Assembly: GCA_973895155.1 (NCBI GenBank)
Contig: OZ316894.1
Location: forward strand, 23,684,001 to 23,748,000
Source of the DNA: Marsupella aquatica
Taxonomy: Eukaryota > Marchantiophyta
Direction: 5' to 3'
DNA length: 64,000 nucleotides
Positions within the stretch are counted from its first letter, which is position 1; each line of letters starts with the position of its first letter. A program made the position numbers and the translations under genes. The notes under the pieces are model-generated. The model was given only the letters and a program-made list of their open reading frames with translations, ran no database searches and had not been told where the DNA came from. Below, one piece after another: positions 35,268-47,831 of the stretch.

Positions 35268-38147
35268 TCATGCTTCTAAGTCCTTACCCGCACCAGCATT
35301 ACTCCAGAGACTCGGTGACAACTTTTCATCGTCCTCAGTTTGCTTTGCGTTTACTCCACCCTCAGCTGAAAGAAGAGGATCGCTCTCGCTTTCGTTGAAG
35401 TCCTGCAAAACGACAATAAAATAGACTCGTCCTTGTCATGCACCCTTGCCAGTTGAATGAACTTAACACTAAAAGACAGTGTAAGCGATTTGAGCAGACA
35501 AGTTCTCTTTCTCCCTGTCTGTGGATCAAATCTACAAAGCACATAGTTTCTCACCTGTACAGCCTGCCCGGCTTCAACCGACTTTTGCTGGCTTTCAACT
35601 ATACAGGCATATGAATACAATGCCATCCCGACAACAGCGATTGCAATGCCGAAGATATTTCTCCAGCTGAAAGGATTCCTCAGTAAGATGTACCCGAAGG
35701 CCAAGACCAGGCAAGTCTTTAAATGGCCCAAAACTTGATAAGTCACTGGAGAAGTCTTTCCAATGACAAGAAAAGTGCTGAAGTTGACTGACACCGAAAT
35801 GACACAGGATAATGTGATGAAAAACTGCCAGAGCAACAAGGTCGGTTAGACATTCCGTCAATAAGCGGCAAAGGTGAACTCAGTAAAAACACTAAGAATT
35901 ATCATATTTAAGAATGAGTTCTACTAAGATGGAGAACAAAATGACATTGCTTTCAAACCAGATTCTGACCGCTGGGACAGACTTACCAAGACCTTCATGG
36001 TGTATTCAAAGGCAAACACGTTTTGATTGGTGAGGGCAGCATCTAGGAATGGGCCGATTAGGAAAAGGGTTGTAGCCTGGTAAGGGCATGACTGGTACAG
36101 CAGCTGTGTGGATGATACTTTAAATCGTTTTTGAATAGTATTAGTCATCTGCGTGCCTTGGTTAAGGATACTTGGTTCAATGTGGCAACCTCTTGCACAG
36201 GCCATCTTTATCGCATGTAAATCTTGATTTCCAACGACTTCTCGGCCGACAGAGAAATCCACCTTTCCAACTGTAGGCACACCCTACTACATTACTACCC
36301 TCTCGGTCAAGAAAGAGAACGAACGGCATCTGACCTCTTCTACAACAGATAGAAAGATGTCACATGGACAAAAGGATACAATTTGTGCCACGCATGTTGT
36401 CACTATAGCCAACAGGGACAAGACAGAGCCGAGGGCATTCAGCTGCAGGTCTGTCACTGTTGCAATGCCGACCCCGACGAGCAGAAGGATCAGCGACATC
36501 TGGACACTCCGACTAATACAGCGAGATCCAGAATTCAGACCAACACGAATGCGAAAAGCTCATAAAATATGACAAACACATATAAAAAAGGAACCTTATG
36601 CAAAGAAACTAATTACTCTCCTAGAACAAAATTCTCACACGGAAATAGCGCACATAAAAACTTAAAGGATCTACAAGAGCCTACGTAACCAATCGGAAGG
36701 TCATCTGATTTAAGCATTCAAAAGTGAAACTAATTGCTCTCCACACATTTGAACCAGCAGTGCTCACTGCACAAACAAGTGTACGGCGAACGATCTTGGA
36801 AGGGTAGTCTCCTGCTTGAAAGAAAGGTCGCACATACCTGAATCGTTTCCTAAGAAACAGGGTCTCCAACAATACTGTACAGGGAATTATGGCCAGCTTC
36901 GTCATCTGGAGACAGAAACACAAATAGGTTAAAAAGAGAATCAAACATCAATAAAAAACCTTTACACCTTCAAAAAGAGGAGTTTGATGTACAACTTGAT
37001 GCGAATCAAAGTCAGCCGTGACCATGCTATGATCACCAGTCCCAACTCACCTGATAAAACCCAACGGAGTTGAATCCCAAGCTCAGGTTCAGTAAACCAA
37101 TGGAGATACCGTTCAATATCCCAAAGCCCATGACTGTCCGCGAATCAAATGGCTTGTGCTCAAACAGGCTGAGCCATTGTGCAACATGTAGCGAGCAGAA
37201 AGTGACCAGCAAGTGCCAGCTTGTCAATGTCGTTGCTGGAAGTAAATGCGCAAGCAAGAAGCAAGTCAGTTAGTCGACAGAGCAATTTCATCTTAACAAA
37301 GACTGAATCATCCACTCTTCGTACGACCAGATCTAAACAACAAGATCCCCTCGCATTTTAAATCTGTCTAGAGCACGTGGATAGATAATATGGCAGAGTC
37401 CGTGGGACTGACGTTGCCTGCGGTGTTGAGTTTCGATTGCACATCAAACAAGGCCATCACAGCAGGTAGTATTCCACAGAGACTTTCACCGCCCACGCGA
37501 CTATCACTTGGCTTTTACAAATGACAGTCTAATATCAGTCTGAATTATTGCAGACCGCGTTCTAATCATGAACATTGCCAAAATCTGGACATTCGGATGT
37601 AATCCTAACAGCTGTCTCCAAACATCCGGAAATCTTGCACTCCAACTTACGTATGTCTCTCAGTTAGTTGGCTGTTCGGGATCTTGAGCATAACGCCTTC
37701 TGCTGCGAAGCTAAGATTTGTGTAGATAAGCGAAGAATGCAGACTTACCTACTGACCAAACTAGCGATCCCCGAGTGGTCTTGAATCAACGAACGAAATA
37801 CGAGAAGAGACAGTACTGCAGCCTAGAGAGCCAAAACCCGACCGGGCCATTTGAATAGAGGCTATTAAGGGCAGGGTAAGACGGATGCTCATATGACACG
37901 CAAGCCACGACGTTCAGACCCTGTGGAACAAATCTGCAATCCTTAACCTATTTATCTGAGTCATTTCCAAATACTTGACGCGACGACTTTCACCAGGGGT
38001 CCAGAAGGGAAGAGAGGCTGTACCAAAGCAGAATCCCAAAGTACTTATAAGAGCCTTGTTGCAGATGACAATTGAGACAGAGGAAATCACAGAGAGACTC
38101 AAGGCCCCGAAAGTTCCCAGCTGGATCCCAACCGTCTTCTCCGCCAT
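35268..38147 (-). CDS. UXT: Golgi UDP-xylose transporter, UXT-like (TPT/NST drug-metabolite transporter superfamily)
   Basis: UXT proteins exchange cytosolic UDP-xylose for luminal UMP across Golgi/ER membranes and so feed xylan and xyloglucan synthesis. Seven GT-AG exons join in frame: 38024-38147, 37051-37235, 36838-36905, 36380-36512, 35987-36148, 35555-35824, 35268-35402. They give 358 aa, the length usual for Arabidopsis UXTs. The start MAEKTVGIQLGTFGALSLS at 38147 is the first ATG; a longer open frame begins only with TTG. Conserved plant UXT blocks are present in order: SSVSIVICNKALISTLGF, ATTLTSWHLLVTFCSLHVA, GILNGISIGLLNLSLGFNS, MTKLAIIP, LLLVGVGIATVTDLQLN, NTIQKRFKVSSTQLLYQS, VNFSTFLVIGKTSPVTYQVL and HLKTCLVLAFGY. 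These make about ten hydrophobic helices. The last exon is a short acidic cytosolic tail (DFNESESDPLLSAEGG), poorly conserved as in relatives. It looks intact. Confidence 0.94.
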
Positions 38148-39865
38148 TTGATCGTCTTTTGGACCAGAGAACGAAGCGGAAGCGATCGACGAGCGGGCCG
38201 GTAAGAATTTCAGCAAATTGGTATCGTTTTGAGGCTACTCTTCGGTCACCTAAAGAGGGTAAACTTAACAGAGTAGACACCACAATGCCAAGACTGTGAA
38301 CGCCTTAATGTTCCGCCGTCCCACCACAGTAGCAACAGCGGCAGCTCACGGAACGGAGCAATCAGAAATCTCAGCGTTGAGAAGAATGCACATCCTTGGC
38401 TGAGAGTCACGCTGATGATGTCCAACTCCGATCACTCATTCTTCCACCAGTGCAACGGCGTCAACGCACAACTCAGTTAAATTGACGCCGACTTGAAAAA
38501 GATTCGTCCGACGACGACAGAATAGGGCGCAGGGCCCCAATTATCAGGCTGCGAGACAATGCAGGTGAACTCCAAGGGATAGTGATCGCAACGACGAAGG
38601 AAAGCAATGCCGGGGCACAAAGGCAAATGATCTCCTTCGCGTGGATGAGCAAGTGCACTACGGACACACAATACACAATGTTGCCTGAAGATCAATCCAA
38701 ATCCGTCAGCATGTCAGGAGATTATGGATCTCGCGGAGGACTCGGGAGAGCCTATATCTATGCAGGAGCGCAGCCAATTGAGTGAACTCGCAGTCGAAAG
38801 GGAGCACAATCGAACACTGTAACATAGATCTAAACTCGAGAATTATGATCCATGTACGCTAAAGACCAAAATATTGAAGCATCCAGCAAGGTTGCATAAG
38901 AAACATCCAGGCCGTAAAAGGTAGATCTGGGCTGGTACTGAGGCAGGGAACAAAGTGTCTACGCGAGGAGTTGCCGACGAGAGGACAGTGTAATGCAGAA
39001 TCTCGTCTCCTGGTGACAGATAAGGCACAATAATACGCGAGAAAGAAAACGACCGCAGGGGATGTTCTACGCACACACGGGGCGCACGGGGCCTAGACAA
39101 CCCGCTGTCCGACCTGCGGACGCCCTATCTACTTGCCCCTCGCACGACTGCTCACGTTGTTGTACTGTGATGGCCCTGTTACCACCCTCCTCGTCCTCGG
39201 CGCAATTCCAATTTCCGGTCCCGCACCAAACCAACTCCACGATAACCGAGGGATTCCCGCTGACGCGATCCTTTGAGCAATAATGCAGATGCTGAGTTTA
39301 GCACCACCTGCTCAGTGCTCACCCATGTAACGAGTTGCCTCCCTGACTGTCTCTCACGTTACAGTAATAGCTTCTTAGCATAGGTTGCTACAACTCCTAC
39401 AAGGGTACATGTGTCTGGTCCTCTAGCGTAGGCTCTCTCCCTCGCACAATCGCGAACTGCAAGTCGACCAAGTGACCAACGTAGTAGCTCTGGCTGGGCA
39501 TTTGACAATTGCAGCAGGTGCCCACCCAGTGATTGTTTCGGCATTTATTATTAACAGTACCGCCCTGCACCGGCCACGTCCCGCCTCCCCTTTGTCCGGC
39601 TGTCTCTGCGGTACCTCGGAATGCGCAATCTGCGGTCGGATGATGGTTTCCGCAAGATCGCAGTCACACTAGTACAGTTCACGACAGCAAGCATAGGTGC
39701 CACATCGTATCTTTTCCCCTCCCTGCCTCATGGGCTTGCTGCTTTCTGCTTTCTGCTCCTCTGGATTCTGGAACAAGAACTTCAAGATCGGTTTAGCAAC
39801 AGGACGACCAGCACCGGCAGGACCATCATTTGCGCAGGTCGACACAACAGACTACGACGGTAACG

Positions 39866-39902
39866 AAGCTTGAGAATCCGACGAAGCTTGAGAATCCGAC
39901 CG
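39866..39902 (+). repeat. 18-bp tandem repeat
   Basis: The unit GAAGCTTGAGAATCCGAC occurs twice in succession within the decayed ORF. The period is a multiple of three, giving a repeated SDSQAS peptide on the minus strand. Confidence 0.8.
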
Positions 39903-40864
39903 AGTCGGTCCAGCCGGAGCATGACCAGGGGCAGGAGGTTGAGAACGAGGAGGAGGCTTCGGACGAGAGAACCAACAGCAACAACAGGAGCTCAAGATGC
40001 AGAGGACTGCCGATTGTACCCCGCGGCGCTTCATCTTGATGCCATTCCACGACAATCATCTTGTACCATCCTGTAGCTCCACCGAAATAGTCGTCGTCGA
40101 GCGTGCGAATTGTTGCTACTATGTACTGTTCTCCCTCACGTCGACGAAGGACGCCACCTAAACCCTCGGGCACCCGGGGCAAAACAAATGTTCTTCTCAC
40201 GCTCTATCCTCATTGCAAACGGCGGCAGCATCAATCACGCATCTCCGCGCCAACATCGCCACGCTCCGTCCACCGTAGCTGACTGGGCTGCACTCGGTGC
40301 TTACCACAGTGAGAAGGCCACTGTGTAACAGTGGGGCGGTGTCGCACAGTAACTGAGTTCAGTCAAGGACATCAAATGGCCAGCACTTCTTGCTTACCAC
40401 AGTGAGAATGCCACGGTGTAACAATAGGGCGTGTTGGGCAGTAAATGAATTACATGAAATGGCCAGGATAAGAACATTATTATTATGGGCTGTGATAAAA
40501 TAATAAAATACTGTACCTATGTTGCGAACCGTAAGAATAGTAAGTACCCAAAAATTTCAGCCATAAGACCTGCAGTGTTGTGACATGCTCTAATAGACTG
40601 TAAATAAATAAAGCCTTTCATGACTTTTCTCTTTGTATATTTGAGTGCATTAATTCTCCATAATGCACCCCTTTTTTTGAGAATTCAAGATCTCAAGATG
40701 ATAACCAAATCTTATATGGTGATACAAACAAAATATCTATGAATAGAATCTAATATAACTCAAGAAGGTATATTTTTGGCCAATTCCATAGCAACCACTT
40801 CTTGGATGACCTAATAATCTGAATTTTTTATTTTAGTGATTCATTTTTCTTGTTTGTTACCAAA

Positions 40865-40926
40865 AAGTCACTCAAGTTTTTACATACATTAATGTCCTCT
40901 AACCAGGACATTATCCTATTCAAAAT
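40865..40926 (+). repeat. small dispersed repeat, internally deleted copy
   Basis: It matches the reverse complement of 57367-57504 at both ends: one arm AGTCACTCAAGTTTTTAC plus CATTAATGTCCT, the other GGACATTATCCTATTCAA. The middle 80-odd bases found in the other copy are missing. It could be a MITE-like element; no target duplication was seen. Confidence 0.65.
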
Positions 40927-43257
40927 GCAATAATTTTTGGTGTGTAAACCATTTCAAGAGATCCTTGCTATTTGCAGAATATATTGCCCCTAAACTCGTG
41001 ATTGCTCACGTTTTTCATGTCACATGTAGGTAGTATAAAGACGACATGTGCCGGTGTTCTGATCTAAAGCTTGCTTCAAGAATGTTCAGAAAAAAGTTCC
41101 TACAGTAGTTATTTTTCAATTGAATGCACTACAATTATGTTACTCCACTTGGACACAGGTATTAGGCAGGCTGACTGCATGGTCTCACCTGCACTACACT
41201 AACAATACACCATTATAAGATGCTCTCACTACAGTAGGGTGACCCACTATCATGAGTAGACAGTCCTTTACCTCCCATATTCTAAGTCAAGCTTAGTCGT
41301 TGCCCTAAATTTTAGTTTGTATATTGATTTTTCTTATCCAGAGTAACAATGGACTTTGTCTTCTCTGGTTGCTAAGTTAGAAAAACTGTGGCAAGAATTC
41401 AAATGTGTTACTTCTCACACTATTCATAACATGCCCTAAATGAATGCGCAGCAGCTGTTATTTAGGGCAATTCCAGCCACCTGAACAAGTTTTGTTTACT
41501 GGGATAGAAACCTCTATGCAAAGTCCTTTTGTTTCAAAGGTGGGCCTTGTGTTTCAGCAAGGCCTTGTATTTGCAAATGAAGTGTTTGTTGTGTTCAAGC
41601 ATGGGATGTTTGCCTTCACTCTAAGAAATAATCCAGGCCTTAATTTGAAAGCCATATCTCAAAGCAACAGACCATATTTGATCCAAACTTAGTATATCTC
41701 AAGACTAAATAAAAGGCGTAGTGTTATTTGAATAGGAAAAATTGCCCAGTAACCATTTGAGAATACAAAGCCCCAGCCTTGCTCGCAAGAAGTTTGAGAC
41801 CTTCACTGACATGTTATCTGTGGTGTCTAAGGTACAAATATACCAGGCCTATGACCAAAGATTTATGATCACAATTACCTGAACACTAGGGTTTGAGACA
41901 TTCTTGATTTAGAATATGATCTACAATAGGGGGTCTCAAACCTTCAGGTCTGCCAAAAAAAAACCTGTCCAGAAAGTAGGGTTCCGAACTGTGGTCAGGA
42001 GTATGTGGTCCAAGTGTGTGTAGACAAGTCTTTCAGTGTCTGCCATTACTTCTGGGAAAATGCCCTTGACCGGCATTGGAGGCAAAACGAAGACGGTGAA
42101 GACTCCCTAATACTTTCAAGATGCATTCTGGGCCATTTTCAGGCCCCATCAGAACGACTAGAATAGGTTTGTTGTGCTATGTAAGGTGACACTGTCATCT
42201 CGTGTTCCACACACTGCCCGACTCGTCGATTACAATCTACAATCGCACGTAATCGTGACCGTGTATCCCCATTAATCGCTCCGTAACAATGTCTCCTTGT
42301 GCTTCCGCGGTCCCCGTGGTTGTCCTCGTGCGGGTGTTCTTTACCAGGGTCTTGCAAAAACAGCGAGCCAGCGAGGACCCGTTTTGACCATCCACATACC
42401 TGTACGTCCTAGTTTGCGACTAGTCGACTACGGGAAGGGGTGCCAGCGCCGCGAAAAGTCGGCCTCCACCTTCCAAATCCGGAGGAAGCCAAACTTAGAC
42501 TCTCCCTAGTACTTCTCTAATCTGAGCCCTTGGATCGCTAGTGGATACTCATCGAGGAGCCATCAACAAATCCGTACGATTTTGGAGTTGGGGACAGTCC
42601 TCTGCGCATGGTTGACGGTGAGGGGCACGAGCGTGAATGGAACTCGGCAACCGTACGGGTCAGTGGCTTGAGGATCAGCCAACTGACTCAAGAGCTGAGT
42701 GAAGAAGAAGAGTTCGTGAGTGAGGAACCGACTGTACAGTGTCAAGTTTCGGACCAATGCCGTGAAGGAATTATCATTATTGTTATTATTCCCCGATATG
42801 ATTTCTCTCAACCGCAGAATTCCACGATCTACGACTCCGAGCAGAGGCATTCCATGTTTCCTCGGGGAAAATCATTTACCGCGTAATTGCTTTTTGAGAT
42901 GGATGGACGGACTGACGGACGAGCGGTGTCTTTCTGTGGCTGTCCGTCATCATCAGGTGTAAAACCGTAACAGACTGTCCAGAGTACGGGGCGGAGGGGA
43001 GTCATGGAACCCGAGTTGAACGGACAGGTATGATTTCGGTTGGCGGGGCGGAGTGGCATTCCAAACTATTGGGCAGAACGTCCGCTCTGTGTCCTTGTGT
43101 AGTTGTGTGTGACTCTGGGGCTCGACCTTGGTCCTTGCGCGGGGACTCTGGGGCTGGGGCTCGCGCTTTGTCCTAGTGGGGGACTCCCTTCGTTACGCGT
43201 TCTCCTGAAGCCTTATTTTGAAGCTTATCGCTTTGGTCGGCCGCGAATGTAACCTGT

Positions 43258-45128
43258 TTTTTTGTTTCATTGGATAAGAAGAAATACAATTTTTTTTATA
43301 AAAAGGGTCCAAGAGAGTACAAAAGAACATACAAAAGACATCCAAAGAGAACAAAAACCAAACACAAAACAACCTAATATACACAAACTTTTTACATAAA
43401 AAGGCCAGACAGAGTACAAAAGAATAACCAAAAGAGGTCCCAAGTGGGCAACACCAAATGGAAAAGAAGTGAGCGAAAGGAAACCTCTAAGAACCAAAAA
43501 AGGGGAACTAAAACAACCGCAAATGGACCGAGGTCCTTATCATTCCTAGCTAGTGTGGCTAATAGCTAAAGGTCTACATCTAGTGTCGAAACTAAATTGG
43601 CAAGTGGGACTGAAATGTCCTCTAGGGCGGCTAGCCGCTGCGGAGGCACACTAGCACCTACTGTCAGAGATCGACGATGGATGGCCCGAGCTTGAGCACG
43701 CTGTAAGGTGACTGAAATGCGTTGGCAAAAGTGCGTGGTCAAAATAGATAGCGGGGGTCCGGTGGGACCCATCCGACCATGAACATCCCGAGCAGCTTGT
43801 CGAAGAAGCCCGTCGAATTGATGGTGGAGATGCCCAAATATCTCAAGAGCAAGGGGTAGAAAGCTATCAAATGAAGCTCGGGCAGCATACTTGGCCTCCT
43901 TTGTTGTTGCCGCTCGTGATGCCGCTGCCCCTGCCGTTGTTGCCGTTGACCCAATGATGTCTTGGCGCAATGGGTTTGCCACTACTACATCTGCCAAAGT
44001 ACGTTGACCTTCACAGACCATGGTAAAATCCACCCGCAACCGCTGTGATGGAGGACCAGGTAACTCGAGCACCATCTCCCGCCGCACGTTGACCAAAGAG
44101 CCAGAGAGAACCTGTGTAGTCGCATCTCTCACAACATTGTGAACAAAAATGGTTTCGCTACCCAAACTGCACCGAAGAAAATGGACACTTGTGGCATCAC
44201 AAGGCTTCCCACAAGTGCAAGAGGGAGGTAAACCAGCAAGAAGTGGGTAGGGCAGCCCCATACGAAGACGCATGGCTGTCGAGAACTCCGCTGAAGACAT
44301 CCACAAATGAGGAATGACTGGATTGGCCTGAAGCCAACCCCCTGCGCCCTTCCCTCTAGAAGAAAGAATCCGAGCTCAGTCCGTGTCAGGTGCCTCAATG
44401 AGGATGTTGGAGAGGCTGAAAGCGTGCATACGCCCAGCAAAGTCTGCTGAAGACGGACGGGGTCCAAGGATAAAAACTCCTGAAATGAAGGTAACGCAGC
44501 ACAGACCGGATCTGGTAATGATGACCGCGCTGCGCACGAATGAACCTAAAATGGGAGGGAATCGTCCTCTACCTCCATGAGAGACAAAAGTAAAAAAGGT
44601 CGATCCTCAGTAAGGAAACGATCTGCCAACAATGAGAAGGTGGCCGCCCACACGCCCAAAAAAGCCAAAGGTGCAAGGCGCTCAATGGAAGTAAGCCCAA
44701 ACCCGCCCTGAGAAATAGGAAGACTGAGCTGTCGATGAAGCCACTGAGATGAGAGCAATGTACCTGGCCCTAAAAGAGAGGCCAAAGTTCACAAATGGAG
44801 ACATCAAACGCTCGAAGGTAGAGACAAAGATCCTCGGTAGGGGGATGCGTCCTAGCCAAATAAGACGCACGAGGGTGGATGCACCTCTGTCAACAACATC
44901 CCAAATGTTGCCTGAGAATCTGCTAACTTAGGGAGCAGAGGAGTAGGGGCTAAAGCAGCCTATAGAACGTTAGCGATGAAAGATGAGCAAAAGGAGACGG
45001 TACCAACTGGGGAGCCAAGGACTCGAAGACCATCGGCTGGACGTACGAACCCAGGGGGAAGCGCAAGATCAGAGGGTAACCCGGCTGGACTCCATGCACG
45101 ACTCTTCACAGGCTGAACCCGTAAACCG
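43258..45128 (-). mobile_element. decayed LINE with zinc-knuckle / restriction-like endonuclease C-terminus
   Basis: Minus-strand remains in order: an RT thumb-like segment (from 45128: VKSRAWSPAGLPSDLALPPG, GLRVLGSPVG), a connection region (LSLPISQGGFGLTSIERLAP near 44700), then the zinc knuckle and endonuclease-like ORF at 43566-44306, a 300-base 3' UTR and a short T run at 43258-43264 (or 43290) as the tail. Stops and frame changes break it (stop near 44970, frame change near 44310). The C-terminal layout is like LINEs with a PD-(D/E)xK endonuclease, and differs from the zf-RVT type LINE at 10016. No target-site duplication could be fixed. Confidence 0.75.
43566..44306 (-). pseudogene. LINE ORF C-terminus: CCHC knuckle plus restriction-like endonuclease domain
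   Basis: The 246-codon frame opens with MRLRMGLPYPL and a Cys/His knuckle CTCGKPCDATSVHFLRC. The endonuclease-like core follows: HNVVRDAT, RREMVLELP, then RLRVDFTMVCEGQRTLADVV with the paired acidic residues (VD...D) and ANPL. A long Ala-rich helical tail follows. In R2-like and related LINEs this domain nicks the target DNA. The ORF is only the end of a broken element, with the upstream part in other frames. Confidence 0.72.
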
Positions 45129-45245
45129 AGGCCCATCAAATGGGTGGAAAGAGCAAAGGGAAGCCCCTAACAACCCAATAGGAGTAAATGAAACTAACGC
45201 AAATGGAATGCAAATGGACCCAGGTTCTCATCAAACCTAGCAGAT
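45128..45245 (-). repeat. second copy of the LINE 3' UTR, head-to-tail
   Basis: The bases from about 45128 to 45240 align with 43460-43550 in the 3' UTR of the adjacent LINE (shared words ACGCAAATGGA or ACCGCAAATGGACC, and CCTAGC at the end). In element orientation this piece lies directly 5' of the truncated RT fragment, so an older copy's 3' end is followed by a younger 5'-truncated copy. Confidence 0.6.
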
Positions 45246-46756
45246 AAGGCTTTTGTTTCTCTCACTTAGAGTATCTCCAATTGGGTTTTGATATTAGGTT
45301 GTTGACCAAACCCAAAAATGAAATTACAAAAAGTCAGGTCCAACACACTCACTCCTATCAGGTTTAGGAAAAGTTCTTGAGTAGTGTATCTCACTCACTA
45401 GAATCCTATCAGGTTCAAAGTTCTAGGTTACTGGATCGCACTCTCCTATAGGTTCAGGAAAAGGTTTTTGGTTATTAGATTTGTATACAGAAGATATTAA
45501 ATATACACTACTTGACTCAGGTGGTCATGAATGAGTTTCTTGTTCCTGGATTTGTATACGGAAGAGATTGGACACCAGCTCTCCTTAATTAGTGGATTGT
45601 TCCCTGGAATTCAAGATTTCAATCTACCCATTATCAGATGCTACTACCTGTTGTCTAGTGAAATTACGCCATTAGGGTTGGGGCTCAATCAGGGTTGGGG
45701 CTACTTTTTAGTTAGCCATGATATATACATGTAGTGAACTAAAAAAGGACATTTTCAGACTAGGTATTTAATGTACCAAGTAAGCAAAATTGGGTGGAGA
45801 GCTCTTATGCAAGTCTCCAGCAACTTAATTCAAAGGTTTTTCTTCATAAAGATTAAATTTTGGCCTTTAGATCTCCCTAGATTCCAGGACAACCATGGCT
45901 AATGCAAGACCAGAAAATTCAGAAAATTCAGAAAAAATTCAGATTTGCAAATTTTGAGGTACTAAATTCTGGCCACATAAAAGCAGGTCTCCTGCCTTTG
46001 CGATCTTGTCTCGATCGATGTTTAACATTTCTTGGTCTTTGGCGTGTGATACTGAATGTGATTTATTTTGTTTTATTTTTGGGAACCAATGGATGACATA
46101 AACAGAAAAGAATTGGATGGGTGACATATACAGAAAAGAATTGGATCGATAATGACATTTGACAAACAACTATGATAGACCACTAAAACCTAGATGGACC
46201 CATTCAAATGTTGTTTTCAATTTAAATAGTATTTCCTTTGCATAAAGAGTCCCTCCAAGCAAGAGCCTTTGTCCACCACAGAAGTCAACTCCCAGTTTTG
46301 CTCCACAGAACCCAGTTCATATTCAAAAAAGCCAACCGGTAGTCTTCACTGGGCAACTTTGAGATGTACTGCATTGGTAAGGTTCCAGATCCTCTGATGA
46401 GTCACAAGTGTGTGAATCAAGGACTCAACAGGTTGGGGCCGTAACGCTTTTTGAAAAGTGCATGTGCTATGTGCCAGACTCGACCTTGCAACCTCCTCTG
46501 TAGAAGGGAGGTTCCCCACCAGTGGACTAATGAAGGAATATGTTTGATGATCGGAAAATCAAGAAAGCAATTAATATGTTTTATGGAATGTAAACCTGGC
46601 GAGAACCCACCAGTAGTTCATAATTATATGGAAGAATGCTAGTCAGAACAAAAACCAAAGTTGATTGGCATGGGCCAGCTCAGACAATGCACATTATGGG
46701 TCACATTAAGATTAGGACATTCAAGCAACACAGAGCCCTCCCAAAAGGTCAGGCAT
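45246..46756. other. intergenic, no supported gene
   Basis: The DNA is AT-rich. A short tandem repeat of ACAGAAAAGAATTGGAT with about a 29-base period lies near 46100-46146. The stretch 45330-45530 repeats CCTATCAGGTTCA-like words several times. I see nothing else. Confidence 0.5.
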
Positions 46757-47102
46757 TGTTAGGCGTTTACTAGCAGGTCTAGAATAACTACTGTAAATAT
46801 AGTTAGGCTAACCGTAGTCAAAGACTTGGTTAGGTTTGTCGTGTTGCATACTATATATGCAAACGAGTGTTACTTGGACTCGGTGTTACTGTGTCACTTG
46901 AGAGATCTTAGGGAGAGCTTGTTCTATGAGGACTTGGTATAATTATGGCCAACGAGCCTAGTAAGAGTGTAGTAAAGATCTTGTGTGTTCCAATGGACAT
47001 AGCCTCATTGGAGTTTAACCACGCATCTCTTATAATTGCTGACTACTGGTTTGTTGGATGGTCACTTGTGCATGCAATCATGAGTAGAACCTTTGCTCAA
47101 TA
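46757..47102 (+). repeat. copia LTR, plus orientation, with adjacent primer site
   Basis: It begins TGTTAGGCGTTTACTAG and ends TTTGCTCAATA (ancestral CAACA). It aligns throughout with the LTR at 2081-2423. It is followed at 47105-47116 by TTGTACGAGAGC, a mutated Met-tRNA primer site, and by leader sequence (AGGAGGTGAC), so it is a 5' LTR of a truncated element and not a solo LTR. Body sequence is lost within about 350 bases. Confidence 0.8.
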
Positions 47103-47463
47103 ATTTGTACGAGAGCATGCTCAGGAGGTGACAAATTCAATTTGCATTTTCTAGCAAGCCATGGAGTTTTCTTTTGCCTCGCTTGTTGGTCGTGTTTGTC
47201 TAGCCTGAGGGAGAAACAATACATATTGTGGCTCAACAGAGAGATCATGGCATGGCAATTGTTTTGAGTCCAAGATTAGCACACTTGATGCGGAGAGAGG
47301 GAGCTCTGTTGGACTTGCATGCTGATCGCACCGGGTAAAATTTGAGAGCATTATTTAAAGCATTATTATGTCAGAAGTCATATTGTTCTTGACAAAAATG
47401 CATGGCCGCATCTAGAATGATGTGTAGCCAAATTTTTTGTTTTGAAACGACCAAAAGAAAGTG

Positions 47464-47831
47464 GTTACTTTTGAGCATAGACATTCACAACGATAAGCCC
47501 ATGACACATCCAATGCACAAGTGGTCGACACAAGAGATACATGGTTGACCTCCACAAGGCTACGTCCATGGGAACACACAAGAGAGCCCGCAAGAGAGCT
47601 TTATTGAACTCTAAGCCCGTTGGCCATATCGAGTCTCCACAGTGTAAGTTCTCTTTCTCTCAAGTGGCTCCATAACAATGAGCCTTAGTTTCACTATACC
47701 AATCACACACCGCTTAGGATATAGTGTGTAACTAACTAGTTGACCTAATCACATCCCCGACTATGGTACGTTAGCCTAACTACGGTTATATGTCATAACC
47801 CTAGATCTAAGAGTAAATACCTAACAATTAC
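47464..47831 (-). repeat. solo copia LTR with 5-bp target-site duplication
   Basis: The LTR spans 47469-47826 on the minus strand, starting TGTTAGGTATTTACTC, and matches 2081-2423. It is flanked by GTTAC (47464-47468) and ATTAC (47827-47831), a 5-bp target duplication with one change. No primer site or polypurine tract adjoins it, so it is a solo LTR left by LTR-LTR recombination. It lies about 360 bases from, and opposite to, the plus-strand LTR. Confidence 0.82.

Larger units (their letters stand above)
38148..43257. other. intergenic; GC-richer parts with a decayed ORF at about 39650-40200
   Basis: Bases 38148-38300 are the likely UXT promoter and 5' UTR. Between 39650 and 40200 (minus) lies a protein-like stretch: RREGEQYIVATIRTLDDDYF, then WYKMIVVEWHQDE, and after a frame change a Pro/Ser-rich part with PPPRSQPPAPG, an in-frame TAG near 39858 and continuing QNPEEQKAESSKP. 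It looks like a degraded coding region but I do not recognise it. Bases 42100-43200 are also GC-richer, without a clear gene. The interval 40440-42100 is AT-rich with nothing evident beyond the small repeat at 40865. Confidence 0.4.

Noticed and set aside
38148-38216. N-terminal extension of the UXT gene starting at 38216
   Set aside because: The extension begins with TTG, and MAEK at 38147 fits the usual UXT N-terminus.
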